The translations under genes were made by a program, and so were the position numbers. Below are positions 31,799-43,024 of a stretch of DNA of 64,000 nucleotides, in pieces (position 1 is the first letter of the stretch; each line of letters begins with the position of its first letter). A model generated the notes under the pieces. That model was not told where the DNA came from. It ran no database searches and saw nothing but the letters and a program-made list of their open reading frames with translations. The stretch comes from Haliclona indistincta (taxonomy: Eukaryota > Porifera > Demospongiae > Haplosclerida > Chalinidae): the NCBI GenBank assembly GCA_964017065.1, contig OZ024788.1, forward strand, positions 13,370,978 through 13,434,977, given 5' to 3'.

Positions 31799-34101
31799 TT
31801 ATTCTCTATTGTTAGAGTCAGTGGTGGGTATTTCAACGAGGCCGCCGATGTCAGGCGCTAGCTGTTGCTGCTGATGATATGAGAGGAGGAGAGAGGTGGG
31901 TATGAGTGCTGCCGCTGAGCCAACGGAGGGTGTTGAATGAGTTGCTACAAAAGGAGATAGGCTGGGTAGAGCAGCAAGCTGAGAGATTAGTGTGACACCA
32001 ACAGTGGAACTATCACCTGAGAGAAAGGAAAGGCAGAGATTAGTGATGGAGAAAGAAAGAAGATGGAGGGAGAAAAGAGAGGGAGAGATTAGTGACGGGG
32101 AAAGGAAAAGAGAAATTAGTGACGGGAAAAGAAAGGAGACGGAGGGAAGTGAGGAAAAAGATTGGAGATGGAGGGCAAGGGATAAGTGAGGGACTATAAA
32201 GGAGATTGAGGAAAGAAGGAGAAAATGGAGGAGAGATTGGGATGAGAGAAAGGAGAGATAGAAGTAAAGGAAATAATTAAGGAGAAAGGTGAGTACCCTT
32301 CGGACCAAAATTTGTGGTCTTAATAGAGAGTGCCAATATAAAATCATGTATAAAATGATCGAAAATTGTGGTCTTATAGAGGTGGTCTTATTACACAAGT
32401 GGTCCTTAAGACAGGTTTCACCGAGTTGTTGTTAAAGTTTGCTGCTCACCTGTTTTACCTGAAGGGTTAACAATAAGAGGACAGTCTTTGTGAGCCAGTA
32501 GGATGCTCTTGAGTTGCTGTACTTCAGCTCGTAACATGAGCACCTCTTGCTGTAAGCTAGTGTTCAGTGAGTCTGTGTCCTTGCTCTTCTTCTCAAGTGT
32601 CTCCATCCACTGCTTCTTGCGTGCACGGCATCGTGAAGCAGCAGCTCTATTGCGCTCCAGGAAACGCTGCCTCTTCACCTCTGGGTCGTCTTCCTCCGGC
32701 TTACGACCACGCCTACACACACAGTAACTCCACCCACTAAACAAAACCAAGTGTACACCAGACATACCTGCGTAGGGGTATTTGTGGTGTCAAAAAGCCG
32801 TCAGAATCACTCATACCAGCAACACTGTTGGTCTCCTACAGAACACACGAGTGAGTGAGTCTGTGGTATCATTGTATAGTACCTGTATACTCTTCATTGC
32901 CTCAGCCAGCATTGCGACATGAGCTGGGTTGGTCTGAAGATTTCTCTGCTCCTGATATTGAATGGACGCCAGTAGCTTCTAACAGAAAGAGAAGCGTGAT
33001 TTAATGGCAGCCACTGCAACTACTAACCTGTTTGGTGAGCGTGGTAGCTGTACCAATGTGAGCCGGTGCTGTTGCCATGGGAACCTGTGCAGACAGTGCA
33101 TGAAGTTAGGAGTCATTGGTTACCATGACTACTACTCACTGGTTTCTGCGGGTTGGCAAGCCCGGCAGGTAACGCAGTCACTGAAGAGGTCACACGAGCA
33201 GTCACCTTCACATCCTCGCCTACACACAGATGATCACCACATCATGGATCGGCAATGCATTGCCAAATTTAAATCTCGCCAAGAGTACAAATTTATGTTT
33301 GCAGGGTACAAGATACTGCTCAAAAGTCAGACATTTCTATTCAAATTTTGGTAATGTTTAGCCTGACTCCTGATACACAACTTATCAATAATGTCTGAAC
33401 AATGCCTCTTATCATGAACACGGTTGTTTTGACTATAGTCATCAGTAAAGTGTACTGTTGATAATATTATTGTGTTTGGTTTACCTGACTGCAGCCTAGC
33501 CCCATCTGATGTCTGTGATGAGGAAGAGTAACATCACACAATAACACTTGAGTTGATGTTTATGTACCTGATCAACACTGATTGACTGTTCGTCATTATT
33601 CTTGTTATTATCAGTCCTTGTAGCTTGCTTGAAGTCCTGAGGATCACGTGCGCCAGTCAGTGTATCGAACTGGGGGTATTATACAATACTGACCTGTTCG
33701 AATGGATTTGTTTCCAGTTCTTGAAACAAGCCTGTCTCCTCGCAGTTTCTCAGGAATCGAGTGGGCGTGGGGGTCTGATCTGCGGGACGGCAACATCATG
33801 CAGCTGGCTCAAGCCGGGCAGCTGGACCGTTTTACTCACCTACTAATAAGGACTCCGTCTTCCCGCCCAGTCGCAAGGAGAGTTCGTGTTTCTGCTGATG
33901 TATCACCAGATGGTCGTTATTAGTGAATCGCTATACGCCATAATGATGTCATGGTCGTGCGCAAGGGGGGTAGTCCGTCATGAGAGAGAAGCGGTGACAT
34001 CATAGTCACGTAATGGCTTGTTACATGTTAAATGGCGGCAATCTTACCTGATCACATCCCTCGAACGGGCAGTTGAAAGGTTTGTCGCTTTCAGCAGCCA
34101 T
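31799..34101 (-). CDS. ATF2: ATF2/ATF7/CREB5-type bZIP transcription factor
   Basis: The first exon (34101-34048) encodes MAAESDKPFNCPFEGCDQ, the first half of the N-terminal C2H2 finger. The next exon supplies NDHLVIHQQKHELSLRL with its His residues. A third (33785-33690) encodes ADQTPTPTRFLRNCEETGLF, the TPTP site that JNK and p38 phosphorylate in ATF2. After several short exons the bZIP (32735-32450) reads FLERNRAAASRCRARKKQWM and ends HKDCPLIVNPSGKTG, both hallmarks of ATF2 relatives. The last exon (about 32021-31799) is Ser/Pro/Gln-rich. The product would bind CRE or AP-1-like sites as a dimer under stress-kinase control. The middle introns hold GA-rich tracts and a MITE-like stretch. 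Confidence 0.92.
32285..32433. mobile_element. Tigger/pogo-like MITE remnant in ATF2-like intron
   Basis: The minus strand reads GGTGAAACCTGTCTTAAGGA then CCAC ... ATAAGACCACCTCTATAAGA, the repetitive 'GACCACC' architecture of pogo-type MITEs. The left terminus is unclear. Confidence 0.4.
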
Positions 34102-34399
34102 CGCTCTAGGAAGTAGGAACTGCTCGCCGGGCGCACACAAACTACAAAATGGCGGGTAGAGAACGATGGGCGTGTCATAATGTGGGCGTGTCTGATCTTA
34201 TGCATGCGCGATATGCAACGACAGCAATGTTCACTTCCGTTCAGCATCTCAAAAAAGAATAATAGCAGTTAACAGCCTATAGTGTTAGGTCAAGTGCACC
34301 CAGTACTTTCGATACAGTATTCTCATTGCATTGCTGCAAGCTGAAGAAAATCCTATCATTGTGGGTGTGTTTGATGTGTAGGCGTGGTTTCGATCGGAA
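34102..34399. promoter_or_regulatory. Divergent promoter, ATF2-like / phafin-like
   Basis: The 298 bp between the two start codons contain several GGGCGTG/GGCGTGG sequences near 34165-34185 and 34380. No other gene is seen. Confidence 0.5.
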
Positions 34400-37346
34400 A
34401 TGGCGAGTTTGTTCAAGCGCAGGTCCACAGCTGTGTCTTCCGACCTCAAGCGGCTCTCAGAGGTGAGCCAGTGCGTGTGCTGGTGACTCAGTGAGTGTGA
34501 GCATGTCTTGTAGTCGGAGACGACGCTGGCGCAGTCTAGATTTAACGTGGAGAAGATCACGGAGATACAGAACCGGTTCACAGGTGGCGAGGTGAGACAC
34601 TCTGCTGCTGCTGATGCGAGTAGTGACGAGGCATTGGTATAGATGCTGCTGGTACCGGGACGGATATTCATCAGAGAAGGAACGTTATTTAAATCATGTC
34701 GTAAAGGGCTCAAGAAGAGACAGTTTTTCTTATTCAATGACATTTTGGTAAGTGTCGACGTAAGCCGCAATAGGTAACTGCTCCTCTTGGTAGGTGTATG
34801 GGTCTATCGTAGCTAAGGGTCGCTATAGCAACCAGCACGTCCTCTATCTCAGTCACATGACTGTGGATGCTGAGTGCAGTTATACTGCTCTGGCTGATGC
34901 TGACCATGCAGCCCATCCTGGCTTAGGTATGCACCTGCTGTTACCATAGCAACACTCACTGACTCCACCCACTGCAGAGTCAGAGAATGCGTTTCAAGTG
35001 AACCATTCTGAGAAATCGTTTCATGTAATTGCTCAATCGAGAGCCGACAAAAGCAACTGGATTACTAACCTCGATAAGCAAATCAAGAAAATCGCTAATG
35101 GTGAGAGGGCGTGGTTAATACGAGTATGCATTACCCTTCACTCTAGAGAATTCAGGTGACCAGCCAGTAATGAAGGCAGTATGGATCCCAGACAGTGTCT
35201 GCAAGGAGTGCCCACTATGTCATCAGAAATTCAATGCATTTATACGCAAGGTAACCATCCCTCTTCTCTCAGTGCATATGCCCTCTATCTCCCTCCCTCC
35301 CTCTCTCTCTCCCTCATTCTCTCTCTCTCTCTCCCTCTCTCTCTCCCTCTCTCCCTCTCCCTCCCTCCCCCTCTCTTTCTCCCTCCCTCTCTCTCTCTCT
35401 CCCTCTCCCTCCCTCCCTCCCTTCCCCTCTCTCCCTCTCTCCCTCCCTCTCAGCATCACTGTAGGATGTGTGGGCGTGTCGTCTGCTCATCCTGCTCTCC
35501 TCACAAAGCCGACATATCAAGACTACGAGGTGGTGAGTGTGTAGGCAGGTTGGAACGAGTCTGTACGGCGTGCTACAAGTCAACATGTGGTAAAGTGAAC
35601 AAGGAGGAAGAAGACAGCAGAGCTACAGGTAGTCAGGGTGCATGCCGGACAGTGCATGTTAGCTGGATGCCAGGGAGAGAGCATGTGGCTATACAACAGC
35701 GAGTGGAGTATGTTGGGAACAATGTATCCTTATCTACTATAGCTAATCACGGCAGACAGGAAGACAAAGAACAACAGAGACATAGACAAGAGCATAGCAG
35801 TAGTCAACAATCGATTAACAGACGGCAACCAGATAGCAGAGAGGAGGACAATAGAGTGGATGACTCAAGCTCTTCTGATACTGAGGACTCAGATGATTCG
35901 TCAATAGAAGCCACTCCTATTCCACCTCCGCGGCGCAAGAAGTTGCAACACATACTACAGAAACAGATTGCATCACGGCAGGCAGCTAGCGCACAGCGGG
36001 TACCACCAGTGACAAAGAAGGAAGATATTGAAGTGGTTGAAGATGAGACAGATGGGGACAACAGAACAGCTCAGCAGGTTACAGAGGACACAACTGCTCA
36101 GGAAGGGAGTGAGGATAAGGATGACAGAAGTGTACAGCTAGATTCCAATGACAAAGAAAATAGAATTGCTCAGAGGTTAAGTGTGGAAGTAACTCCACAG
36201 CAAGTTGCTGAGGACATGCAAGACAGCAGTGTCCAGCAAGTGAGTGAGGAAAAGGAAAAACTAGAACAAAAGAATGAGGCAGCCGGTGAAGAGAATGCTG
36301 CTCCAATACCTAAACGGAGGAAACAGAAGTACCTACATCCGACAAGGTAAGTGGAGTATGGTACCCTGTGTGATCATCTGCTAATCCTTGTGTAGTCAGG
36401 AGACCACACCTACTACAATGGAGGCTACGCCTACTACTGTGGAGGCTACACCTACTACTGCAGAAACCACACCTACTACAACAGAGGCTACACCCACTAC
36501 TGGTGAAACCACACCTACTACAACGGAGGCTACATCCACTACTGTGGAGGCTACACCTACTACCGCAGAAACCACACCTACTACAATAGAGGCTACGCCC
36601 ACTACTGTGGAAGCTACACCAACGACTGCAGAGGCTATGCCCACTGAAACCACACCCACTACCATCACACCTCTCACTGCTGCACGACCGACAGATGTGG
36701 CTCCACGATCATCACGTAGTGAGTTCCCAGGGGTTAAACATAGCATAACAAAAGAAACTATTACAAAACAATATACAAACAGAAAATAACTAGACACAAA
36801 CAGGAAAAACACGATCCCTCCTAGTCAGATATTAGAACAAGGCTAGTTCCTATTCCTGATCCAGTGATCCAAATTTGGTTGTGAATATCATAGCAGGTGC
36901 TGTCTATGTAAATCATGAGTTATTATTTCGAGATGTTCAGATTACAGGTCAGCTCTTGTGACAGCCATGTTCCAGAGCCACACCTCTTATTTGCAATGCA
37001 GTAAATTTTGCTTCTATTTCAAAAATTGTGTGTTGTATGGTTGCCGAGCAATTGCAAAGTAGATAGTCTTCTATACCCATAGTCTACAGCTGTTATCCTA
37101 CAGAGACATCTCAGAACCCTGTTCAGTGCATGTATTGGTGCATTTTGTCATTCACTCTCTCCTCCTGCACACCACTACCTCCCTCTCTCTCTCCTCCTCC
37201 CACAAACAACTACCTCCCTCTCTCTCTCCTCCTCCCACAAACAACTACCTCCCTCCCTCTCTCTCTCTCCCTCTTCTCACACAGGTCCTTCTGCTCATGT
37301 TCGATTACGCAAGTCCAAATTCACAACAACAACCAACACTAGTTAA
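34400..37346 (+). CDS. Phafin-like PH-FYVE protein with long low-complexity tail
   Basis: Nine exons start at ATG 34400 (MASLFKRRSTAVSSDLKRLS). Residues about 48-170 form a PH domain (VPGRIFIREGTLFKSCRKGL, KKRQFFLFNDILVYG, VIAQSRADKSNWITNLDKQI). A FYVE zinc finger follows with VWIPDSVCKECPLC, HHCRMCGRVVCSSCS and RVCTAC, which binds endosomal PI3P. The PH-then-FYVE order, spacing and 'QFFLFNDILVYG' block match phafins (PLEKHF1/2). Unlike the ~250-280 residue vertebrate proteins, the reading frame continues for about 380 more residues. This tail is acidic and Gln/Ser-rich, then a Thr/Pro/Glu repeat segment (36396-36660). The exon donor at 36718 (TA|GTGAGT) joins the final exon at 37285. A polyadenylation AATAAA overlaps the stop (37345-37350). 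Confidence 0.85.
35290..35453. repeat. (CT/CCCT)n tract before an acceptor in the phafin-like gene
   Basis: This is CT- and CCCT-rich simple sequence ending directly in the acceptor CTCTCAG before the FYVE exon at 35454. It forms an extended polypyrimidine tract. Confidence 0.9.
36400..36660 (+). repeat. Coding Thr-Pro-Thr-Thr-Glu minisatellite
   Basis: Units of 24 bp encode [ET]-[AT]-T-P-T-T-x-E in about eleven copies within the phafin-like reading frame. The composition suggests a disordered, possibly phosphorylated or glycosylated segment. Confidence 0.85.
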
Positions 37347-37489
37347 TAAATAATTTATTAAATTAGGAAAGTGTGACTGACTGTGTGCAAACTAGAGAAA
37401 AGAGAGAGATATGCAATTTCAATCAAAGAATAAATTATTTATTAGAAAGTTTAAAAAGACAATAAATATATAAATGTGTAACGACCTAG

Positions 37490-38330
37490 CTAGTTGGACA
37501 GTTTATTGACAAGTAGAGCTCGCAACCTATCAGCCTCACGTTCCATTTCATCAGCCATTAAGGTGAGGCGAGCATTCTCTTTCAACAGCTCTTTCTCTCT
37601 CACAAAGAGGGAGCTGTTAGTAGCTCTACGCTTGGCACGTGACACTCTCGAAGCAGCATTGTTTTTGATGCGCCGATGCTTTATTTTATCAACACGAACT
37701 GGACTAGAACTGGTTTTAGTAGTGGGGGAAGGGGTAGGCGAGGGGAGAGAACTAGACATATCTTGGTCTGTAGCAGAGGAGGAAGAACAGCTAGCAGCAG
37801 GACTAGGGCTCTCTGACAGGTCATCTAGCACGATAGAGGTCGCGTCATATGAACCGAGAAGAGAGGGAATGTCCGTAAATTCAGAGAGGAAGGGGTTATC
37901 AAGAGGAGCTGTAGAAGGGGTACACTCCTCAGAGAGACCTTGCAGACATATGTCCAGGAAGGTGGTGTCCAATGGGTCTACTCCAGGAGGCAGGGAAGGA
38001 AAGAGGTCTGTAGGAGAAAGATGGAACGAACAAAGGTCAACACAGACAAAATGAAGTGATCACGTGACTTACCATTGCTGCTAGCAAGACACTCGATCGA
38101 GAATAGGTCGCGGGGAGCCCCCGGCGCCTGTACTGGGTCTATAGTGTTCATACATACTAGCGGACTTGTTGACTGATGCGACAAAAACGGCCATTGTTCG
38201 AAAGAAGGAACGATGGTGTCGAGTGTGGAAGTAATATTGACTGGAGGGGCGGGGGACGCACAAGCAGAAAGTAGCTCGGCTATGGAACTACTGGTGGGTG
38301 GGTGGGCGGGAGCGCTCGCTAGACGGGATC
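37490..38330 (-). CDS. bZIP transcription factor of unassigned subfamily (5' end unresolved)
   Basis: The last exon runs from 38009 (after TCCTACAG) to 37490 and reads DLFPSLPPGVDPLDTTFLDI at its start. A Ser/Pro-rich stretch follows, then a basic region KIKHRRIKNNAASRVSRAKR and a zipper (KELLKENARLTLMADEMERE) ending ALLVNKLSN. The NNAASRVSRAKRR core fits the bZIP N-x7-R consensus, but I could not place it in a named subfamily. The preceding exon ends AGCAGCAATG|GTAAGT at 38072 and continues open and in phase to about 38330, where a CTAG acceptor-like site and an in-frame stop occur. The true initiator is therefore probably in an upstream exon not identified. AATAAA on the minus strand lies at 37443-37438. 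Confidence 0.75.
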
Positions 38331-38613
38331 CAACGAGCGAGGGCGGTAGCTAGGACGACTAGCAGTCCCAGATATAGAGAACGAGCTGGTCTTTGAAGAC
38401 GGTTCGTGAACAGCAAGATACAGTAGCGCGCAATACACTGACTCACAATGCACTGCCTGGACTTGCTTGATGGAGAAAAAAACTCGAACTGAAGGAAGTG
38501 TGCAGGGCTCGTGTATTTCAACACACGGCGACCTGGTTGTGCAATACCCTACTATATTTAGAACTGAGAGATTACGTTATTAATGTGTTTTCTAAAAATA
38601 GCAACAATGAATT

Positions 38614-40597
38614 TCAATAAATGGCTGATGAATGATGCGAGGAATGTTTCTTGAGTTTTTTACTGGAGTCTCTAGATTTCTTACTAGCAACAGTAGCGAC
38701 TGGTTTGTCGTCATAACTACGAACAAATTCATGAAGCTAGCATGGTTGCTGGTAGCATAGCAACATACCTGAGACCATCATACGAAGGTCGAAGTAGAGA
38801 GTCATCATCTGCAATGTATTAATACACATGATAGCTTATAGACAGGATGTGTGACTAGGTGACCTACCCTGGAGTGATGGAGCCAGTCGAGAGTGCTGCT
38901 TGGGAAGACCACTGTGTGAGGGTGGGATAGTGAGTGAGAGGAGACGGGATGGGATAGTGTGAGGGTGGGATAGTGTGAGAGGTGGGATAGTGAGGGAGAG
39001 GAGATGGGATAGTGTGAGAGGTGGGATAGTGTGAGGGTGGGATAGTCAGTGAGAGGAGATGGGAATAGTGAGAGGTGGGATAGTGGGATAGTGTGAAGAT
39101 GGGATAGTGAGAAGATGGGATAGAATGAGAATAGGATATAGTGAAAGGGTGGGGTAGTGACAGTGGGATAGTGAAATAAGTGGGAGGAGGGATAGTGTGA
39201 GTGTGAGGGTGGGATAGAGTGATGCAACTAGCAGTACTGTACCTGGTGGTGGTATTGTCTCTAAAGAACATGAGGGATGAAGAAGATGAAGAGGAAGAAG
39301 ATGATGAAGGAGAAGGACTCATGACATCCAGTGGAGCAGACATATCTATAGTAACATCACACTCACACTCACTCACATACACACACTCTCACTCACACAC
39401 ACGCACTCACACTCACCTAGTAGGCGTCGTCTCACATCAGATCGCTGTTCCTCAGTATGCTGAGGACAATTCACTGATCTGCATTCAGTAGATAGACGCA
39501 ACTATCAACTACTCCATGCTTCCATACGCGTCATACCTTGTGCATAACCGCCCTGTTCTCTCAGACACCACTGAACATATTTGCTGTAACAAGCTCACTT
39601 GATGATCTGATGGGACAATGGTTATTAGTGGTTACCATAGTAACGTCATACTTACCGGAAGGGAGGGCACTAAATGAAGCGACGTTATGTTGCTATAGCA
39701 ATGGTATAACAAGTCATGTGACTAGCGCCAACGTGGTCTTACCTTTATCTGAACATCAGCCGATCCACTACTACCAAACATACCATCAATGAGCCCTGAG
39801 AGAAGATAGAAGAAGTGGTGATTAGATAGTAGCAGCTAGCATTGTTCACCTTTGTCACGTTTTGATGGTTTACTGGCGCCAGCTGTGGACGGCATCTTGC
39901 GAGGCGACACCATCAACGTCTAAAGAGCATCAGTGAGTTGACATTAATGATGAATAAGGCATTGTTTGGTTACCTTGTGCTCCTTCTTGAAGTGCTTACG
40001 AGCTACAAAATAAGAGAAAATTATGATACATACTAACACATTTGACACATGACAAAATGCTATTTGCTACAATGTACACACATTTTTTCTCTGGATACGT
40101 CCACTCCTCTTCATTGTCCTCTGACCCCTCCCCCTCTGTCTCCACGGCAGTTACTGTTCTCTTGTGTGCTAGGCGTGCCCTCCCTCGTCCCATTCCGAGA
40201 CACTTTTCGAGGTGAGGTGCAAACTTGCTCGCTCCGAGGGTTCGGTTACACGATGGACACACACACTCGACTGGTTTACGCAGCATCTGGATGGTATTAC
40301 CAAACACATCGCAACCGGGTTGGTCAACAACCTCTAGAGGGCGGTAACCAGTGATCACGTGATGATGGTATAGTTGACCTTACCGTGAGTCTCTACAGCA
40401 CTAAGGAGAAGAGATGTGTGTCATGCTGGGTTAGTATCAGTGAGTGTTACTCACCTTTTGTCAGGGTATAGAAGGTCAAAGTAGCGCAGTTTGATAGCTC
40501 TGTGCATCTCAAGGCAGACCCCTAGCGTCTCCTCGTCTATCAGCTGCTGCACCACTCCCTCCATCGCTTGAGATCGCTCGCTACTAGTACGATCCAT
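38614..40597 (-). CDS. ATXN7L3: ATXN7L3/SGF11-like subunit of the SAGA deubiquitinase module
   Basis: The first exon (ATG at 40597) reads MDRTSSERSQAMEGVVQQLI then GVCLEMHRAIKLRYFD, the N-terminal helix that packs in the module. The exons near 40350-40100 carry the SGF11 zinc finger (ECVCPSCNRTLGASKFAPHL then EKCLGMGRGRARLAHKR). Near 39490-39420 is an SCA7-type segment (CRSVNCPQHTEEQRSDVRRR). The last exon is Lys/Ser-rich and ends SSHHSSAIY. In other animals this subunit activates the USP22 ubiquitin protease on histone H2B. Several small middle exons are split by minisatellite-filled introns, so their exact boundaries are approximate. Confidence 0.88.
38900..39210. repeat. GGGATAGTG minisatellite in ATXN7L3 intron
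   Basis: Repeats of GTGGGATAGTGTGAGG-type units, variable in length (about 14-27 bp), occupy about 300 bp of an intron. Confidence 0.9.
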
Positions 40598-40886
40598 GTT
40601 GTGGTATGCGTTAATTAGAACGCTCGTCAGGTGGAGCTCATTAGTCACGTGCTGCTAGTGGATTCAGTTTCAATACTGGCATCAGTCGATGTGTTTGTTT
40701 TGTAATTGTTTGTGCTGTCCAAAAATGGTACGAGCCAATGTATATTGTTGGCGGTAACTATACTTGACCTCATCACGAGACACTAGCACGCTAGATCAGG
40801 AGCTACCTCTGATTGTTGCTGCACAGTGCATTCTTCGCGCCAGCTGCCGTCACTACGTGGGACCAGGGGAAGCTGACTGCACGATC
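40598..40886. promoter_or_regulatory. Divergent promoter, ATXN7L3 / ankyrin gene
   Basis: These 289 bp separate the two first ATGs. The ankyrin frame stays open upstream to about 40764 without an ATG, so part may be 5' leader. No TATA box was found. Confidence 0.5.
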
Positions 40887-42948
40887 ATGGATCGAAGCAT
40901 GGATGCTAGTGGGACTGGATCTGCATACAGCAGCAATGGCTCGTTCGAGAGTTCTCTGGTGCGCTACCCATGTCGTACAGTATGCAATCTTTTCTGGGGC
41001 AACAGACTGGCCTCAAGACCCTTCACATGTGGGGACACACCCATCTCGTTCCCCTCTCTCTGGCCTGATGTAGCCGTGTTCACCAGCTTATACCGTGAAG
41101 GAGGCTTGGCCGCTGCTCTACCTGACATTGTGAGGCTATTGCTAGCTACTGGTGGCTATCCACAGCTGGATGGGCTCCAGAAATCCGGCCAACTCTCATG
41201 GGAACATGAGCTGGAGCAGGACAAGTGTACCCTGATCCATATGGTGTGTGCCTTGAACTGTGAACCATTACTGGAGGCAGCACTGAAGCAGGTACCACAG
41301 AACGGACTACTGACCATAAAGGACGCTCAAGGTGAGTGAGTGGGCGTGCTGGTAGTGGTGACCATCTTGTGATGCAGGTCACACACCGGCTGAGGTCTGC
41401 TTCACTCCTGGGATGCGTAAACTAGTGAAGAAACCATTCTGGAGAACGGCCAAGACGATACCAACTGGACAGCAGTTAACGTCAGAGGTGAAGAGAGAGC
41501 TGTTCAATATGGCCAGCACTCCAGCAGGTCTCTATCAGCTGGCGCTAATACTCCAGGTAGTGCTTGCTATCAAGCTCACTGCAGCAGCCATTCATCTTTA
41601 TCTCTGTAGACCCACAGTGTTAATGTTGATGAGCTGAAGAATGAAGAGGGTAACCATCTCCTTCATGTGGCTGTATCAGGAGGTCAGTCATCTCTCCTCG
41701 CTATCCATTATGACACATCTCTCCCTACAGGTATGGCATGCCTACCAAATGTGTTCCTACTGGTCTCCCAGTACAAGGCTAGTATCCATCAAACCAACGC
41801 TCATGGAGTGAGTCCACTCAGCCTGGCCTGTCAACTAGGAGAAGAGAAAGTAGCAGAGGTGCAGTGTGTCTATGCTCTAGCAGGGCAGCCATCATGTGTT
41901 GTCACCACATGTAGGTGTTGCTGTGTGTCATGGGAGCATCAGCGAATGCTGTAAATCCTGTTAATGGATGGACATCACTGCACTACAGTGCTCACTACAA
42001 CAAACCAGAGTTGATACGGTGTGTGTGTGTGTGTTATAGTGCTGTATTAACGGCTGCTATGTTGTGTAGTATGCTGCTCACTCGAGGTGCTAACTCCTGT
42101 GCTGAAGACAATGCTAAGCGAGACCCATCATTCCTAGCTCAGCAATCAGGAGCTACAGAATGCAACCAAATACTAGCAATGGACTCCAGAGAGCGTGCCA
42201 ACAATCTTGCTAAGCTGGCACTTGAGGTTGGCTGTCACTAGTGCTGTGTCATCATGTTTCACTGCCTGATAACAACAGGGCAGTCTAGTGGTTGATAATC
42301 TGTATCCATCTGACTTGTACAATGTATCAGAAGATGGTTGTACACTTCTGATGAAGGCAGTGCTGGGTAACCACCCCTCGATAGTCAGGGCACTGGTCAA
42401 CAATAACCAATGCCCTATCAACTTCAAGCAAATGAGAGTATGTTATATAAGATCTTTACTGCTAGTTGTCTTATGGTGGTCATATGCTCTAGTTGCCAGA
42501 CCTGTCTGATATTGAGGGGTCGTTGTCATCTGTACCTTCAGTAGTTGACCAACCACTCAAGACAGCTGTTACTCTTGCAGCTGCTAATGGATTCAACGAC
42601 TGTCTCCAGATATTGCTCAAGTAAGCACGCTACTCCATCAATAGTGACTCATGCTCCACCCACTTGCAGCGCTGGGGCTCACCCGGCTATTGAAGATGCT
42701 CAACATTGGTTGCCACTGCACTATGCATGCCATGGCGGCCATTATAAGTGTGTCAAGACCATCCTGGACCATCCTCAAGGCAAGGGCCTGACCAGACTGA
42801 GTCTAGCTAAATCCCTTGCACAAGACAAAAATAACACTGACATTGTCACTATACTCAATCAAGCTCGCACCAAGTAAGCAGCCGATAGCTTCAGTTCAGC
42901 TATTAAACATCACTTCTGCTTGTCTCTCCATCCTTCCTTATCTCCCCA

Positions 42949-43024
<76 letters not shown>

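Noticed and set aside
32503..32727. Plus-strand Ser/Cys-rich frame
   Set aside because: It is antisense to the ATF2-like bZIP exon.
36388..36812. Separate mucin-like gene, or antisense Val-rich gene
   Set aside because: The Thr/Pro repeat frame is joined in phase to the preceding phafin-like exon by good splice sites; the antisense frame is its shadow.
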